From contig OY762280.1 of assembly GCA_963665525.1 (NCBI GenBank), positions 1,922,001-1,986,000 of the forward strand: a DNA stretch of 64,000 nt, given 5' to 3'. The position numbers and the translations under genes were made by a program. How positions within the stretch are numbered: position 1 is the first letter of the stretch; each line of letters begins with the position of its first letter. Shown piece after piece: positions 44,839-53,273 of this stretch. This DNA comes from UBA12077 sp963665525 (GTDB lineage Bacteria; Bacteroidota; Bacteroidia; Bacteroidales; UBA12077). The notes beneath the pieces are model-generated. The model saw nothing but the letters and a program-made list of their open reading frames with translations, had not been told where the DNA came from and did no database searches.

Positions 44839-45417
44839 ATGATTATTGAACACATAAAAGCTTCTGATTTAACTACTAATAAATGGTCGGGTGGTACAAC
44901 AACGCAACTTGCTATTTATCCTGAGAATGCTGATTATAAAAAATTAGATTTCCTGTTTAGAATAAGCACTGCTACTGTTGAAGCTGAAGAATCTGTTTTT
45001 ACAAAGCTTCCAGGTATTTCGAGAAAACTTATGATTCTTGATGGCGAAATAAAAATTGAACATAAGAACCATCATTCCAAAATATTAAAGAAGTTCGATC
45101 AGGATAGCTTTTCGGGCAATTGGGATACAAAAAGCTTTGGAAAAGCTATCGATTTTAACCTAATGACAAAAGATAATACCACTGGTGCAATTAAAGCAAT
45201 TTCATTTAATGATTCATTTACTTTTTCTATAGAAAAAGAAGTCAATTATTGTGGAATATATATTTATAAAGGTGAAGTTATTTTATTAAACAATAGTAAA
45301 TCAATAATCGCTCATAAAGGTGATGTAATAAACATTTATAATGATAACGAACTTTCTAAGTTACAATTCAAATCAACGCAAGATTGTGAAGTTATTTTAA
45401 CAAAAATATCACTATAA
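44839..45417 (+). CDS. HutD/Ves-family cupin-like protein
   Basis: A 192-residue bicupin with the family traits NKWSGGTTTQLAIYP, FRISTATVEAEESVFTKLPG, RKLMILDGEI and FDQDSFSGNWDT. HutD is found with histidine-utilisation genes and Ves is linked to cold-active responses in enterobacteria; the biochemical role is unsettled. No hut genes are nearby. It is downstream of a terminator, so it likely has its own promoter. Confidence 0.88.
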   Translation: MIIEHIKASDLTTNKWSGGTTTQLAIYPENADYKKLDFLFRISTATVEAEESVFTKLPGISRKLMILDGEIKIEHKNHHSKILKKFDQDSFSGNWDTKSFGKAIDFNLMTKDNTTGAIKAISFNDSFTFSIEKEVNYCGIYIYKGEVILLNNSKSIIAHKGDVINIYNDNELSKLQFKSTQDCEVILTKISL

Positions 45418-45474
45418 CCACGATAAAATAATTGAAGATTTGTTAAATTCGTGCTTCTAATTTATTAATCACCT

Positions 45475-46263
45475 ATGAAAAAAATCTTTGTTATTGCCAT
45501 TTTACTTTCTAGTCTTAGCTCCTTTGGACAAAAACTTAATTACAGGGTAGAACTAAATTATAACCTTCCATATATCGCAGAAGTAGAAAACGATGTTCCA
45601 ACTGCACAATATAACAATAGTTCTGGCTATACAATCATAACAACACAAGCTGGAATTAAAGAAACATATGAATCTAAATCAGGAGCAAAATTCTCTGGTA
45701 GATTATCCTACCAAATTTCAAATAATTTATATTTAGAAAGTGGGATAAGTTTAAATTTGATTCGATTTAAACAATCGCAAATTGTTGATGCTGATTTTGA
45801 TAATATTTTGGATGGTATTACTATTGAAGATATCTATGCTGGAGACTCATTATGGGGCCCTGCATTTACAGACTATGAACTTATAGGAACTAATAATGAT
45901 CTTGGCAAAACAACTATAATATATACAGAGATTCCAATTATTATAGGCTATTCATTTTTCGATAATAAATTGAAATGCAAACTTGGTTTATCTGCATCGT
46001 TCTTAACTTATTCAGAAATATATAAGTACAACACTGACTGTTTCTACAATAGCAATTCTGTAATCATTGATTCTTCTTCGGATGGTTTAAATAATTTAGT
46101 ATTCAACGGCAATCTTGAAATTGAATATCTTGTATATAAAAACATTGGATTAAGCATAAACTATCAACGTTCATTGAATTCAATTTACGATGATAGCTAT
46201 AGTGTTGGTGATCCAAAGTATAATCTGCTCTCACTTGGTGTTTCCTATAACTTTTTAAAATAA
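45475..46263 (+). CDS. Small outer-membrane beta-barrel protein
   Basis: A 262-residue exported protein: signal peptide MKKIFVIAILLSSLSSFG, then alternating beta-strand sequence such as FSGRLSYQISNNLYLESGISLNLI, FDNKLKCKLGLSASFLTY and the C-terminal strand LLSLGVSYNFLK ending in a hydrophobic-x-Lys as in PorT-like outer membrane proteins. It is probably an eight- to ten-stranded barrel. Function unknown. Convergent with the corrinoid adenosyltransferase gene 21 bases away. Confidence 0.8.
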   Translation: MKKIFVIAILLSSLSSFGQKLNYRVELNYNLPYIAEVENDVPTAQYNNSSGYTIITTQAGIKETYESKSGAKFSGRLSYQISNNLYLESGISLNLIRFKQSQIVDADFDNILDGITIEDIYAGDSLWGPAFTDYELIGTNNDLGKTTIIYTEIPIIIGYSFFDNKLKCKLGLSASFLTYSEIYKYNTDCFYNSNSVIIDSSSDGLNNLVFNGNLEIEYLVYKNIGLSINYQRSLNSIYDDSYSVGDPKYNLLSLGVSYNFLK

Positions 46264-46284
46264 TATCTAATCAGAATTCAAAGC

Positions 46285-46806
46285 TTACATCTCAATTCCT
46301 AATCTTGCTTCAATACCTTTTGTAAAGTAATGTTTTACTTCGGTCATTTCAGTAACAAGATCAGCTATTTCTATAATTTCTTTTGGTGCATATCTTCCAG
46401 TAATTACTAATTCTACATGGTCTGCTTTTGATTTTAGGATTTCCAGAACTTCATCCAAACCAAATAATTTATAAAACAATGCTATATTTAATTCGTCCAT
46501 AACTACTAAATCGTATCTGCCCGAAAGAATAATTTCTTTCATTTCCTTCAATCCATTCTGAGCTGCAATAAAATCTTTTTCAACAGGATCATTCACGATA
46601 AAACAATCTAGACCATATTGTTCAATATGTATATTCTTTAAATTATTCTTGATTGTATTTATTTCACTATAGTGCTTTCCTTTAATAAACTGACCGATAA
46701 AAACTTTTTTACCAGCCCCAATAGCTCTTAAGGCTAAGCCTAGAGCTGCTGTAGTTTTTCCTTTCCCGTTACCAGTATATACATGAATATAGCCTTTTGT
46801 CTCCAT
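46285..46806 (-). CDS. cobO: Corrinoid adenosyltransferase (CobO/BtuR/CobA)
   Basis: A 173-residue P-loop enzyme with GYIHVYTGNGKGKTTAALGLALRA at the N terminus and VVMDELNIALFYKL and LVITGRYAPKEII later. It transfers the adenosyl group from ATP to cob(I)alamin. Unlike the other cobalamin genes, which sit under the riboswitch at 15.9-23.1 kb, it is at the 3' end of the redox cluster and follows the CGGC-domain gene by 16 bases on the minus strand. I see no second riboswitch. Confidence 0.95.
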   Translation of the reverse strand: METKGYIHVYTGNGKGKTTAALGLALRAIGAGKKVFIGQFIKGKHYSEINTIKNNLKNIHIEQYGLDCFIVNDPVEKDFIAAQNGLKEMKEIILSGRYDLVVMDELNIALFYKLFGLDEVLEILKSKADHVELVITGRYAPKEIIEIADLVTEMTEVKHYFTKGIEARLGIEM

Positions 46807-46822
46807 TAAGTAATGTTATTTT

Positions 46823-47272
46823 CTAATTGTAAGCAATACGAATTTCTTCTGTAGCCATAACCGGTTCAATAATCTTTTGCCACATAGGCGATTTCCAAGT
46901 TCCCATTGGTTCGTGATTATCCAAATATTTTTGAGGAATTGGGTGTGTACCGTAAACTACTTTTACTTTATAGTTTCGTTCAATAAAGCTTTTAAAATGC
47001 TCTATTCTTGGACATGGTGGATAACCAACAATCATACCTGTTGCAAAATGAATTACTTCAACACCATTTTTAACCATTTCTGCAGGTGCATACTCAATAT
47101 TACCACCCGGACAGCCATCACAAGTAGTATAACCAACGATCTCTATATCTTCATCTTTACCATAAATACTAAAAGCGCCTTCCCTGTTTTTCATTGCTCT
47201 AAAACACTTACCTCCAGCACAGGTATGATAACGATCGCAAATAATGATTCCTATTTTAGTTGTTTTTTTCAT
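46823..47272 (-). CDS. CGGC-domain protein
   Basis: A 149-residue protein whose key cysteines are in CDRYHTCAGGKCFRAM, TTCDGCPGGN and YPPCPRIEHF, matching the CGGC domain (a predicted metal-binding domain of anaerobes). Function unknown, but such proteins accompany corrinoid and redox enzymes. Its start is 2 bases past the stop of the DUF4405 gene, so both are in the long minus-strand series. Confidence 0.88.
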   Translation of the reverse strand: MKKTTKIGIIICDRYHTCAGGKCFRAMKNREGAFSIYGKDEDIEIVGYTTCDGCPGGNIEYAPAEMVKNGVEVIHFATGMIVGYPPCPRIEHFKSFIERNYKVKVVYGTHPIPQKYLDNHEPMGTWKSPMWQKIIEPVMATEEIRIAYN

Positions 47273-47274
47273 GC

Positions 47275-48030
47275 TTATTCATTTTTATAATTATGTATAA
47301 TCAATTCCACATCGCTCATGGTAAAACCATATTGCTTTTTTAAATGACCAAGTTTTGATGAAGCAGGTGTAGTTTCCGGAATACTTAATCCTTTGGTAAT
47401 TACACTAACTGGAACATGATATAATTTACTTATTTCATTTAAGGTATGATAACCTTTCACTTCAATAGATGGATCAATATTGTGATGTTCATCATTATAT
47501 TCTTGAGCTATAATAGTTTCTTCTTTTGCTTCTTTACTCAAAACAGTTGTATCCTTTTGCTCTTCACTAATAATATCATCAGCAAATTCCTCATTATTAT
47601 ATCCATGCTCTTCATGTTTATTTAATGATGCAAAACGTTCTTTTCCTGTAGCTATTTCGTTCATTTCTACTTTTATAATAAAAGGGAAAATAACAAATAG
47701 CAATGTTATTATAGAAAGGGTACTTCCACATATTATTCTACCTGCTTTATTTCCAATTATTTTTTTATACAAGCATATAATCATGCTCCAATGAAGTATA
47801 ATATGTAAAATAAGTAATGCCACTAAAGCAATTGCTATCCATAAATGTATTGCTCCCCACTCATGGCGATCTAATCCCCAAAAACGTAAGTCAACATTGC
47901 GACCATACTTAATCCAACGATCTTCACCAGAAAGCAAAATATATTTAATAAGTAATCCTATTCCTGCAAGCAATGCCATTAAAACAAACATAATGACATC
48001 AATGATAAAATTCAAACTAGACTTTTTCAT
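47275..48030 (-). CDS. DUF4405 membrane protein
   Basis: A 251-residue protein with three or four N-terminal helices (FIIDVIMFVLMALLAGIG, HLWIAIALVALLILHIILHW, IICGSTLSIITLLFVIFPF) and a hydrophilic tail. His residues placed across helices (RHEWG, LHxxLHW) are the kind that bind b-type heme in DUF4405 and related cytochrome-like proteins. The C-terminal region (LNEISKLYHVPVSVITKGL) looks like a small helical domain. It is probably a membrane electron-transfer component of the cluster; inference. Confidence 0.8.
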   Translation of the reverse strand: MKKSSLNFIIDVIMFVLMALLAGIGLLIKYILLSGEDRWIKYGRNVDLRFWGLDRHEWGAIHLWIAIALVALLILHIILHWSMIICLYKKIIGNKAGRIICGSTLSIITLLFVIFPFIIKVEMNEIATGKERFASLNKHEEHGYNNEEFADDIISEEQKDTTVLSKEAKEETIIAQEYNDEHHNIDPSIEVKGYHTLNEISKLYHVPVSVITKGLSIPETTPASSKLGHLKKQYGFTMSDVELIIHNYKNE

Positions 48031-48036
48031 GGTATT

Positions 48037-48885
48037 TTAGTTTAGATTAATCCCTTTTAATACAATATCATCTTCATTAACATCTAAGTTTCGTGCAATG
48101 ACTTTACACTTGGCTTTTAACATAAAAAACACAGATCGGTTAACTCCTGATAAGCCCTCATAATTTCCTTGCCCTTTGCTAATAATTAGGTCTGCATTTT
48201 CGAATCTATCAATAAATTCAAGGTTACATAAACTAAGTATAGTTGCCGGAGCAGTACTACCTGATGAAATAATTTGAGCTACTTTATCTAAGCCTGAAGC
48301 AACAGCATCTTCAATAACACAATCATTAATAACAGGTATTTCTCTTACTGCATAAACAACAGGCTTATTCAACTCTTCGATAAGTAAACGGTCGAAAACC
48401 GATTCTCCTGCATTATCACCAAGGTAAAGAATCGATTCTGCATTTTGAAACTGTTCCTTAAACTCTGGGTAATTAAAAATAGCAAAATCCTGTTTTAAAA
48501 TTTTTTGAATATCTTCTTTAATATTAAACTTTTTATTAACCCCTAAATCAATCACATTTCCCGCTATGGCAATCCGTATAGCCGTTAGCAGGCGATCATC
48601 TGATTTCTCAACCATCTCCTTGAGCATTGGATATAACTCTAGAGCCTCCTCAATATTTCTTTTTTTGATTTCCTTATAAGGATCTGCGTTTCCTGTTATT
48701 TCTGTAATCTTTCGATAAAATACATCCCCTGTTTCGGGTGGGGTATTTTCTAAAGGAATGGATTTAATCATATCCCCAACATGATCTAATATTTGTTTTA
48801 TTTCCAGATCATTGTTGGTAGCTAATTTTGCTGTTCTATATGCCTGATGAACAAAGCATGGAATACATTCTAGATAAGTCTTCAT
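48037..48885 (-). CDS. DUF89/ARMT1-like damage-control phosphatase
   Basis: A 282-residue protein of the DUF89 family, small archaeal-type subgroup: it starts YLECIPCFVHQAYRTA with a Cys pair that may bind metal, has LYLGDNAGESVFDRLLIEEL, the family's metal-site motif, and ends SGVNRSVFFMLKAKCKVIA. Family members remove phosphate from damaged or overflow sugar-phosphate metabolites in a Mn/Co-dependent manner. Four bases separate it from the metallo-hydrolase gene upstream. Confidence 0.88.
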   Translation of the reverse strand: MKTYLECIPCFVHQAYRTAKLATNNDLEIKQILDHVGDMIKSIPLENTPPETGDVFYRKITEITGNADPYKEIKKRNIEEALELYPMLKEMVEKSDDRLLTAIRIAIAGNVIDLGVNKKFNIKEDIQKILKQDFAIFNYPEFKEQFQNAESILYLGDNAGESVFDRLLIEELNKPVVYAVREIPVINDCVIEDAVASGLDKVAQIISSGSTAPATILSLCNLEFIDRFENADLIISKGQGNYEGLSGVNRSVFFMLKAKCKVIARNLDVNEDDIVLKGINLN

Positions 48886-48889
48886 TAAG

Positions 48890-49681
48890 TTATTGAAAGT
48901 TTAATATCATTCCTGATTTTAATTGCTTTATTTTAAATTCATTGTAAAAAGCAGCTAATGCAGGAAGTTCTGTACAATGCGATGGATATAATTCGCTTAT
49001 ATTCTGATTCTTTAAATATTGAATTGTTTCTTGTGTTTGTTTATTATTATATTTTAGGTGAAATCCCCCTATAACAGCTTTTACTTTATTAATTCCTGTT
49101 ACAGACTTTGCATATTCAATCATGTTACAAATGCCTGAATGTGCACAGCCCGATACAATCACAATTTCGTTATTTAATTTTATTACCAAACCTGAATCAT
49201 CCATAACAAAATCATCCTTTTGATCTTCTGTAACAAAGGATGTGGTTTTTGATTCAAAATTATTTACACGAGGAATTTCTCCTAAAAAAATAATATGTTC
49301 ATTTATTTCGTAAGGTAAACGAGTATATAAGATATCAAATTTCTTTTTCAGTTCTTTTTCAGATAAAACAAGTCCAATATTTTCTGTTCCTCCCTTTCTA
49401 AAACGTTTTTGAAAAACATCAGGATGGCAAATCATATTTTTATGGTCAATAAATCTTAATCCATCGCCATGATCCCAATGTCCATGGCTTAAAACCACTA
49501 TTTTTACCTGATCTAAATCCAAACCAAACATGGCAGCATTTTGTAAAAAAACATCTGAATGCCCTGTATCAAATAAGATTTGAGTGCCATCATATTCAAT
49601 GGTATATGATAAACCATGTTCTGCTTTAAATTTAGCTGAAGCTGTATTTTCTGTTAAAACATATAGTTTCATTTTATTCAA
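48890..49681 (-). CDS. MBL-fold metallo-hydrolase (COG1237-like)
   Basis: A 263-residue MBL-fold protein with FDTGHSDVFLQNA, the metal motif LSHGHWDHGDGL, a late SGCAHSGICNMIEYA and PSHCTELPA. This order is that of the family that includes 7,8-dihydropterin-6-methyl-4-(beta-D-ribofuranosyl)aminobenzene 5'-phosphate synthase-like proteins, which are common beside NifX/MinD genes in anaerobes. It is not a beta-lactamase, unlike the gene at 545. Spacing to neighbours is below 10 bases. Confidence 0.88.
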   Translation of the reverse strand: MNKMKLYVLTENTASAKFKAEHGLSYTIEYDGTQILFDTGHSDVFLQNAAMFGLDLDQVKIVVLSHGHWDHGDGLRFIDHKNMICHPDVFQKRFRKGGTENIGLVLSEKELKKKFDILYTRLPYEINEHIIFLGEIPRVNNFESKTTSFVTEDQKDDFVMDDSGLVIKLNNEIVIVSGCAHSGICNMIEYAKSVTGINKVKAVIGGFHLKYNNKQTQETIQYLKNQNISELYPSHCTELPALAAFYNEFKIKQLKSGMILNFQ

Positions 49682-49690
49682 ATTATTAAA

Positions 49691-50086
49691 TCATATATCC
49701 TTAAAATTCAAATAAGTTCTGGTTTCTCCTTTATCCCATTCAATTTCAATGTTATTCAATGATTCTTTTATTTTTTTTATTCCTGCTTCGATAGATTCTT
49801 CATTCATTAGAATACATACAAATTTTTTCTTCATACCTTGTATGTTTGGCCCAAAAACCTTTGAAGCTAACACTTGTATATTTTCTCCCTTAAACAATTC
49901 AGCTACTCCTTTAGCTTTTTTGGGATCAGCATGAATATGTTCGTCGTCGTCTTCAGTTGTATTTACAATTCTTTTTATATATTCAATATTATCTTTATCA
50001 ATTTCATACATATCGTAAAACTCAGCATCTCCAAAGTGCCTATCCATAAAAGTTTTACCATTATCTGTTGCAAAAGCCACTCTCAT
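49691..50086 (-). CDS. NifX/NifB-like cofactor-binding protein, first of three
   Basis: A 131-residue relative of dinitrogenase iron-molybdenum cofactor proteins: MRVAFATDNGKTFMDRHFGDAEFYDMYEI, then a His/Asp-rich stretch (DDDEHIHADPKK) and VLASKVFGPNIQGMKKKF. It is longer and less typical than the two others in the cluster. It may carry a metal-sulfur cluster, like ORP in Desulfovibrio. The start is 2 bases from the stop of the editing-domain gene. Confidence 0.8.
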   Translation of the reverse strand: MRVAFATDNGKTFMDRHFGDAEFYDMYEIDKDNIEYIKRIVNTTEDDDEHIHADPKKAKGVAELFKGENIQVLASKVFGPNIQGMKKKFVCILMNEESIEAGIKKIKESLNNIEIEWDKGETRTYLNFKDI

Positions 50087-50088
50087 TA

Positions 50089-50499
50089 CTAAAATGATTT
50101 AAATACTCTAGCTAATGAAAAACCGGGGGCATCCACACCAAGATCTAAAAAGTATCCAAATGGAGTTTGATTCACAGTATATCCAGTATTTACCAAACGT
50201 TCTTCTACTTTATCGAACAATGCTTTTGTAAACTCAGGATCTGCCTTACTCTCAGAAAGATGCGCAAAAGAATGCAAGATAATATGCTTTGTTTCATTTT
50301 TACCTGCAACCCATTTCAGATTTTTCAATAATTTCTTAATAATATCATTCTCTTTGTCAATATCTTCTTCTTCAACCTGAATAAAAGCTGTCTGAACATT
50401 ATTGTATTCTTTACCATCTGTTGCATCGGGCATTGATTCAACTGTTTTGATCTTCGGGTTATAAGAAAACCGATTGGTATAAATCATCAATAATTTCAT
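50089..50499 (-). CDS. Stand-alone archaeal-type threonyl-tRNA synthetase editing domain
   Basis: A 136-residue protein that resembles the N-terminal editing domain of archaeal threonyl-tRNA synthetases: MKLLMIYTNRFSYNPKIK at the start, IILHSFAHLSESKADPEFT in the middle and GYTVNQTPFGYFLDLGVDA near the end, followed by a C-terminal FSLARVF. That domain is D-aminoacyl-deacylase-like and removes Ser from tRNA-Thr. No synthetase domain follows, so it is free-standing. It sits among NifX/MinD-type genes, where its job is unknown. Confidence 0.68.
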   Translation of the reverse strand: MKLLMIYTNRFSYNPKIKTVESMPDATDGKEYNNVQTAFIQVEEEDIDKENDIIKKLLKNLKWVAGKNETKHIILHSFAHLSESKADPEFTKALFDKVEERLVNTGYTVNQTPFGYFLDLGVDAPGFSLARVFKSF

Positions 50500-50569
50500 A
50501 CTTGAGTAGCTCTAAAAACATCTACCCTACTCAATAATATATATTTAGCAAGGTAGATTTAATCCTATA

Positions 50570-51925
50570 CTATTTTATTATTTTACTGATTATCATTTCA
50601 GCTGCTTTTATTAATACAGTTTTTGTTGGAGCAGCCGTTAAAAGAGGATGTGACCCTATTTGAAATGATACCAATTCAAATACGGTAACTCCTTTCTGAA
50701 TAGCTAAACTAATTGTATTTATAATTTCGCCAGATGATTTACCTCCCCAAACTTCTCCACCTAATATTGTTCCATCTAATGGTGATGCAAATAACTTTAC
50801 TGAAAGAGATTTAGTTTCCTGAAAGTTTCCTGGATGTGTATCAACATCACTAAAAGTTGCAGAAACATATTCAATATTTGCTTCATTAGCATTGGTATCA
50901 TTTACTCCGGCAGATGCCATTGATACTCCATTAATTTCGGTAGAAAATACAGCAATGGTACCTGCAAAATTTTTCTTTATTTTAATGCCAAATAAATTAT
51001 GACCTAACACACGTGCTTCTGCAGTAGCTGTTGAAGCAAGCATAACATTATCAATTCTACCGGTTAAAAACCCTATAGTTTGAGAACAATCACCAACAGC
51101 ACAAACCCCTTTTACTTTTGTTCGTTCATAATTATCAACCATAATTGCTCCCATACTATTCAATTCGAGCCCTGCTTTTTCTGCCAGTTCAGTATTTGGT
51201 TTATAACCAATGGCCATAATAACAGCTTCTGATGGTAACTCTTCTCCAGTACTTAACTGAACAGATGAAACCTTACCATCAACTCCATTTATTTTTTCAA
51301 CTTTAGTTGCTGTTCTTACATCAACTGCTGTTTCTTTTAGCGTTGTAGTAGCAATTTTACATAGATCTTTTGAAAAAGCTTTTGAGAAACAACATGGTTC
51401 ACTCTCTACAAGAGTTACTTTCTTATCCTGATGTAATGCTAATTGCTCAGCCACCTCTGCTCCAATAAATCCTCCTCCTACAACAGTAATATTTTTTAAT
51501 GGTTTTAATGCTTCAAAAACCTGATTGATATAATTGTAGCTTTTCTTAATATAGAATACATTATCAAGATCATAACCTGGTATAAATGTAGGAACAACAA
51601 CTTTAGATCCGGTTGCAAACACCAGTTTCTCACAAGAAAATTCCTTTCCTGATTCTGTTTTAACCCACTTTTCTTGAGTGTTTACTTCAATAACCTTATC
51701 TGTTATTACTTCGCCACCCATATCAATAAATGGTTTAGGTCCCATTACGTTTTTATCAACATCTCCAAGTTTATGAAAAATATAAGGAATTCCGCAAGGT
51801 ACTAATCCTTTTTCCTCTTCTTTAAACATTAACATAGACTTTTCCGGATGCTGTTTTTTGGCTGTTACTCCCGTAATTATCCCTGCAGGACCAGCTCCAA
51901 TAATTATTACATCATATTTTTTCAT
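50570..51925 (-). CDS. FAD-dependent pyridine nucleotide-disulfide oxidoreductase, CoA-disulfide reductase type
   Basis: A 451-residue flavoprotein: FAD-binding IIIGAGPAGIITGVTA at the N terminus, the single redox Cys in GLVPCGIPYIFHKLGD near residue 43, NAD-binding VVGGGFIGAEVAEQLA, and the late GVCAVGDCSQTIGFLTG. This is the family of CoA-disulfide reductases, NADH oxidases and persulfide reductases. In this cluster, it could supply or remove sulfur or electrons for metal-sulfur cofactor assembly. It lies 3 bases from a NifX-like gene. Confidence 0.9.
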   Translation of the reverse strand: MKKYDVIIIGAGPAGIITGVTAKKQHPEKSMLMFKEEEKGLVPCGIPYIFHKLGDVDKNVMGPKPFIDMGGEVITDKVIEVNTQEKWVKTESGKEFSCEKLVFATGSKVVVPTFIPGYDLDNVFYIKKSYNYINQVFEALKPLKNITVVGGGFIGAEVAEQLALHQDKKVTLVESEPCCFSKAFSKDLCKIATTTLKETAVDVRTATKVEKINGVDGKVSSVQLSTGEELPSEAVIMAIGYKPNTELAEKAGLELNSMGAIMVDNYERTKVKGVCAVGDCSQTIGFLTGRIDNVMLASTATAEARVLGHNLFGIKIKKNFAGTIAVFSTEINGVSMASAGVNDTNANEANIEYVSATFSDVDTHPGNFQETKSLSVKLFASPLDGTILGGEVWGGKSSGEIINTISLAIQKGVTVFELVSFQIGSHPLLTAAPTKTVLIKAAEMIISKIIK

Positions 51926-51928
51926 AGC

Positions 51929-52267
51929 TTAAAAACTTTTTAACTGATTATTTTTATAGGCTTCAAAAGCCTCTTTTACTGTCATCTGTCCTGCTCCTAT
52001 GAAAATACTAATACCAGCCTTTTCTAAAACACTAGCAGCATTCCCTCCTGGTCCGTTTCCTGTAATTAAGACCTGTGGTCCCATTTCAAATAATTTCTGC
52101 GATGTCTTTGGTCCTGCTCCATGAGCTTCATTTTCAATATCTCTGTTATCGAAAGCTTCGAATATTTCTTTTTCATCATCATAAACCAAAATATATTCAG
52201 TTCTTCCGAATCTTGGATCCATTTGCGAATCCCAATCTGTTCCTTTTGCTGTAAACGCTATTTTCAT
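51929..52267 (-). CDS. NifX/NifB-like cofactor-binding protein, second of three
   Basis: A 112-residue member of the dinitrogenase iron-molybdenum cofactor family, with MKIAFTAKGTDWDSQMDPRFGRTEYILVYD, a HGAGPKTSQKL turn and VLITGNGPGGNAASVLEKAGI. Relatives bind free metal-sulfur clusters as carriers. Between this gene and the MinD-type gene lie 127 bases of AGCTA-rich repeats, which may separate two transcripts or hold a promoter. Confidence 0.88.
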   Translation of the reverse strand: MKIAFTAKGTDWDSQMDPRFGRTEYILVYDDEKEIFEAFDNRDIENEAHGAGPKTSQKLFEMGPQVLITGNGPGGNAASVLEKAGISIFIGAGQMTVKEAFEAYKNNQLKSF

Positions 52268-52394
52268 TGTAATCTTATTTTATTCTTTCTATTCTAATTA
52301 ATACCTTATGTTCATCCAACTTTGTTGTTCTAATTAAAAAGCTTTTAGCTATTAGCCTTTAGCTTCTAGCTAAAACTATCATTTCCCTACACCA

Positions 52395-53273
52395 TCAGCC
52401 TTTCACGAGTTCCTTAACTTTCTCCCAACTTTCAATTATTTTATCACGTAACTCTCCATTATCAAACTCAACAATGGTTTGTCCATGAGTCATAGCTTTC
52501 GTAAAATTCTCGTTATAAGGTAGGCTGACAATATGTTCAATTGATTCTTTATTTAAGAATTCAATAATTTCATTTGTTAGTTCAAGATTTATATCCGATT
52601 TATTGATAACACAACCTGCCCTTAAATTAAATTTATCAACCAGTTCATATACTCTTTTTAAATCGTGCAAACCTGAAACAGATGGTTCTGTAACTAACAC
52701 AACAAAATTTGCTCCTGATAGAGATGAAACTACCGGACAACCTATACCTGGTGAACCATCCACTACAATAAATTTTTTATTTGTTTCTTCGGCAATTCTT
52801 TTAGCCTCGTTCTTAACCTTAGCTACCAGTTTTCCTGAATTTTCAGCTCCTATTCCCAATCTGGCATGAACCATCGTATTTTCAACTTTTGTTGATGAAA
52901 TAAACCAGTCACCAACATTCATATCGTTCATTTTAATAGCATCCACAGGACACAATTTTTCGCAATATCCACAACCTTCACAATTTAATGAGCTAATTGT
53001 ATGTTGATCATTGATAACAGGAATTGCATTAAACCTACATTTTTCAGCGCAAATCCCACAATTGGTGCATTTCTCCGGATCTATTTCCGCAACTACACCA
53101 CTATAAAAATCCTCTGATTTTTTCACCACAGGTTTCATCAATAAATGCATATCAGCTGCATCCACATCACAATCTGCAATAACAGCTTCTTTTCCTGCTA
53201 AGACTGACAATGAAGCTGTAAATGATGTCTTACCAGTGCCCCCTTTCCCTGATATTACTACAATCTCTTTCAT
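52395..53273 (-). CDS. MinD/Mrp-type P-loop ATPase with inserted ferredoxin domain (COG1149)
   Basis: A 292-residue ATPase. The deviant Walker A is VISGKGGTGKTSFTASL; at about 55-115 two 4Fe-4S motifs are inserted (CTNCGICAEKCRF and CEGCGYCEKLCP); the switch region is VDGSPGIGCPV. Two ATPases of this kind, encoded side by side, form a MinD-like pair in the Desulfovibrio orp cluster. They are thought to load or assemble metal-sulfur cofactors. The start overlaps the partner gene by 4 bases. Confidence 0.93.
   Translation of the reverse strand: MKEIVVISGKGGTGKTSFTASLSVLAGKEAVIADCDVDAADMHLLMKPVVKKSEDFYSGVVAEIDPEKCTNCGICAEKCRFNAIPVINDQHTISSLNCEGCGYCEKLCPVDAIKMNDMNVGDWFISSTKVENTMVHARLGIGAENSGKLVAKVKNEAKRIAEETNKKFIVVDGSPGIGCPVVSSLSGANFVVLVTEPSVSGLHDLKRVYELVDKFNLRAGCVINKSDINLELTNEIIEFLNKESIEHIVSLPYNENFTKAMTHGQTIVEFDNGELRDKIIESWEKVKELVKG

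Noticed and set aside
48890..49681. Second metallo-beta-lactamase resistance gene
   Set aside because: No signal peptide and a different metal-motif order; it belongs to the COG1237-like cytoplasmic MBL family.
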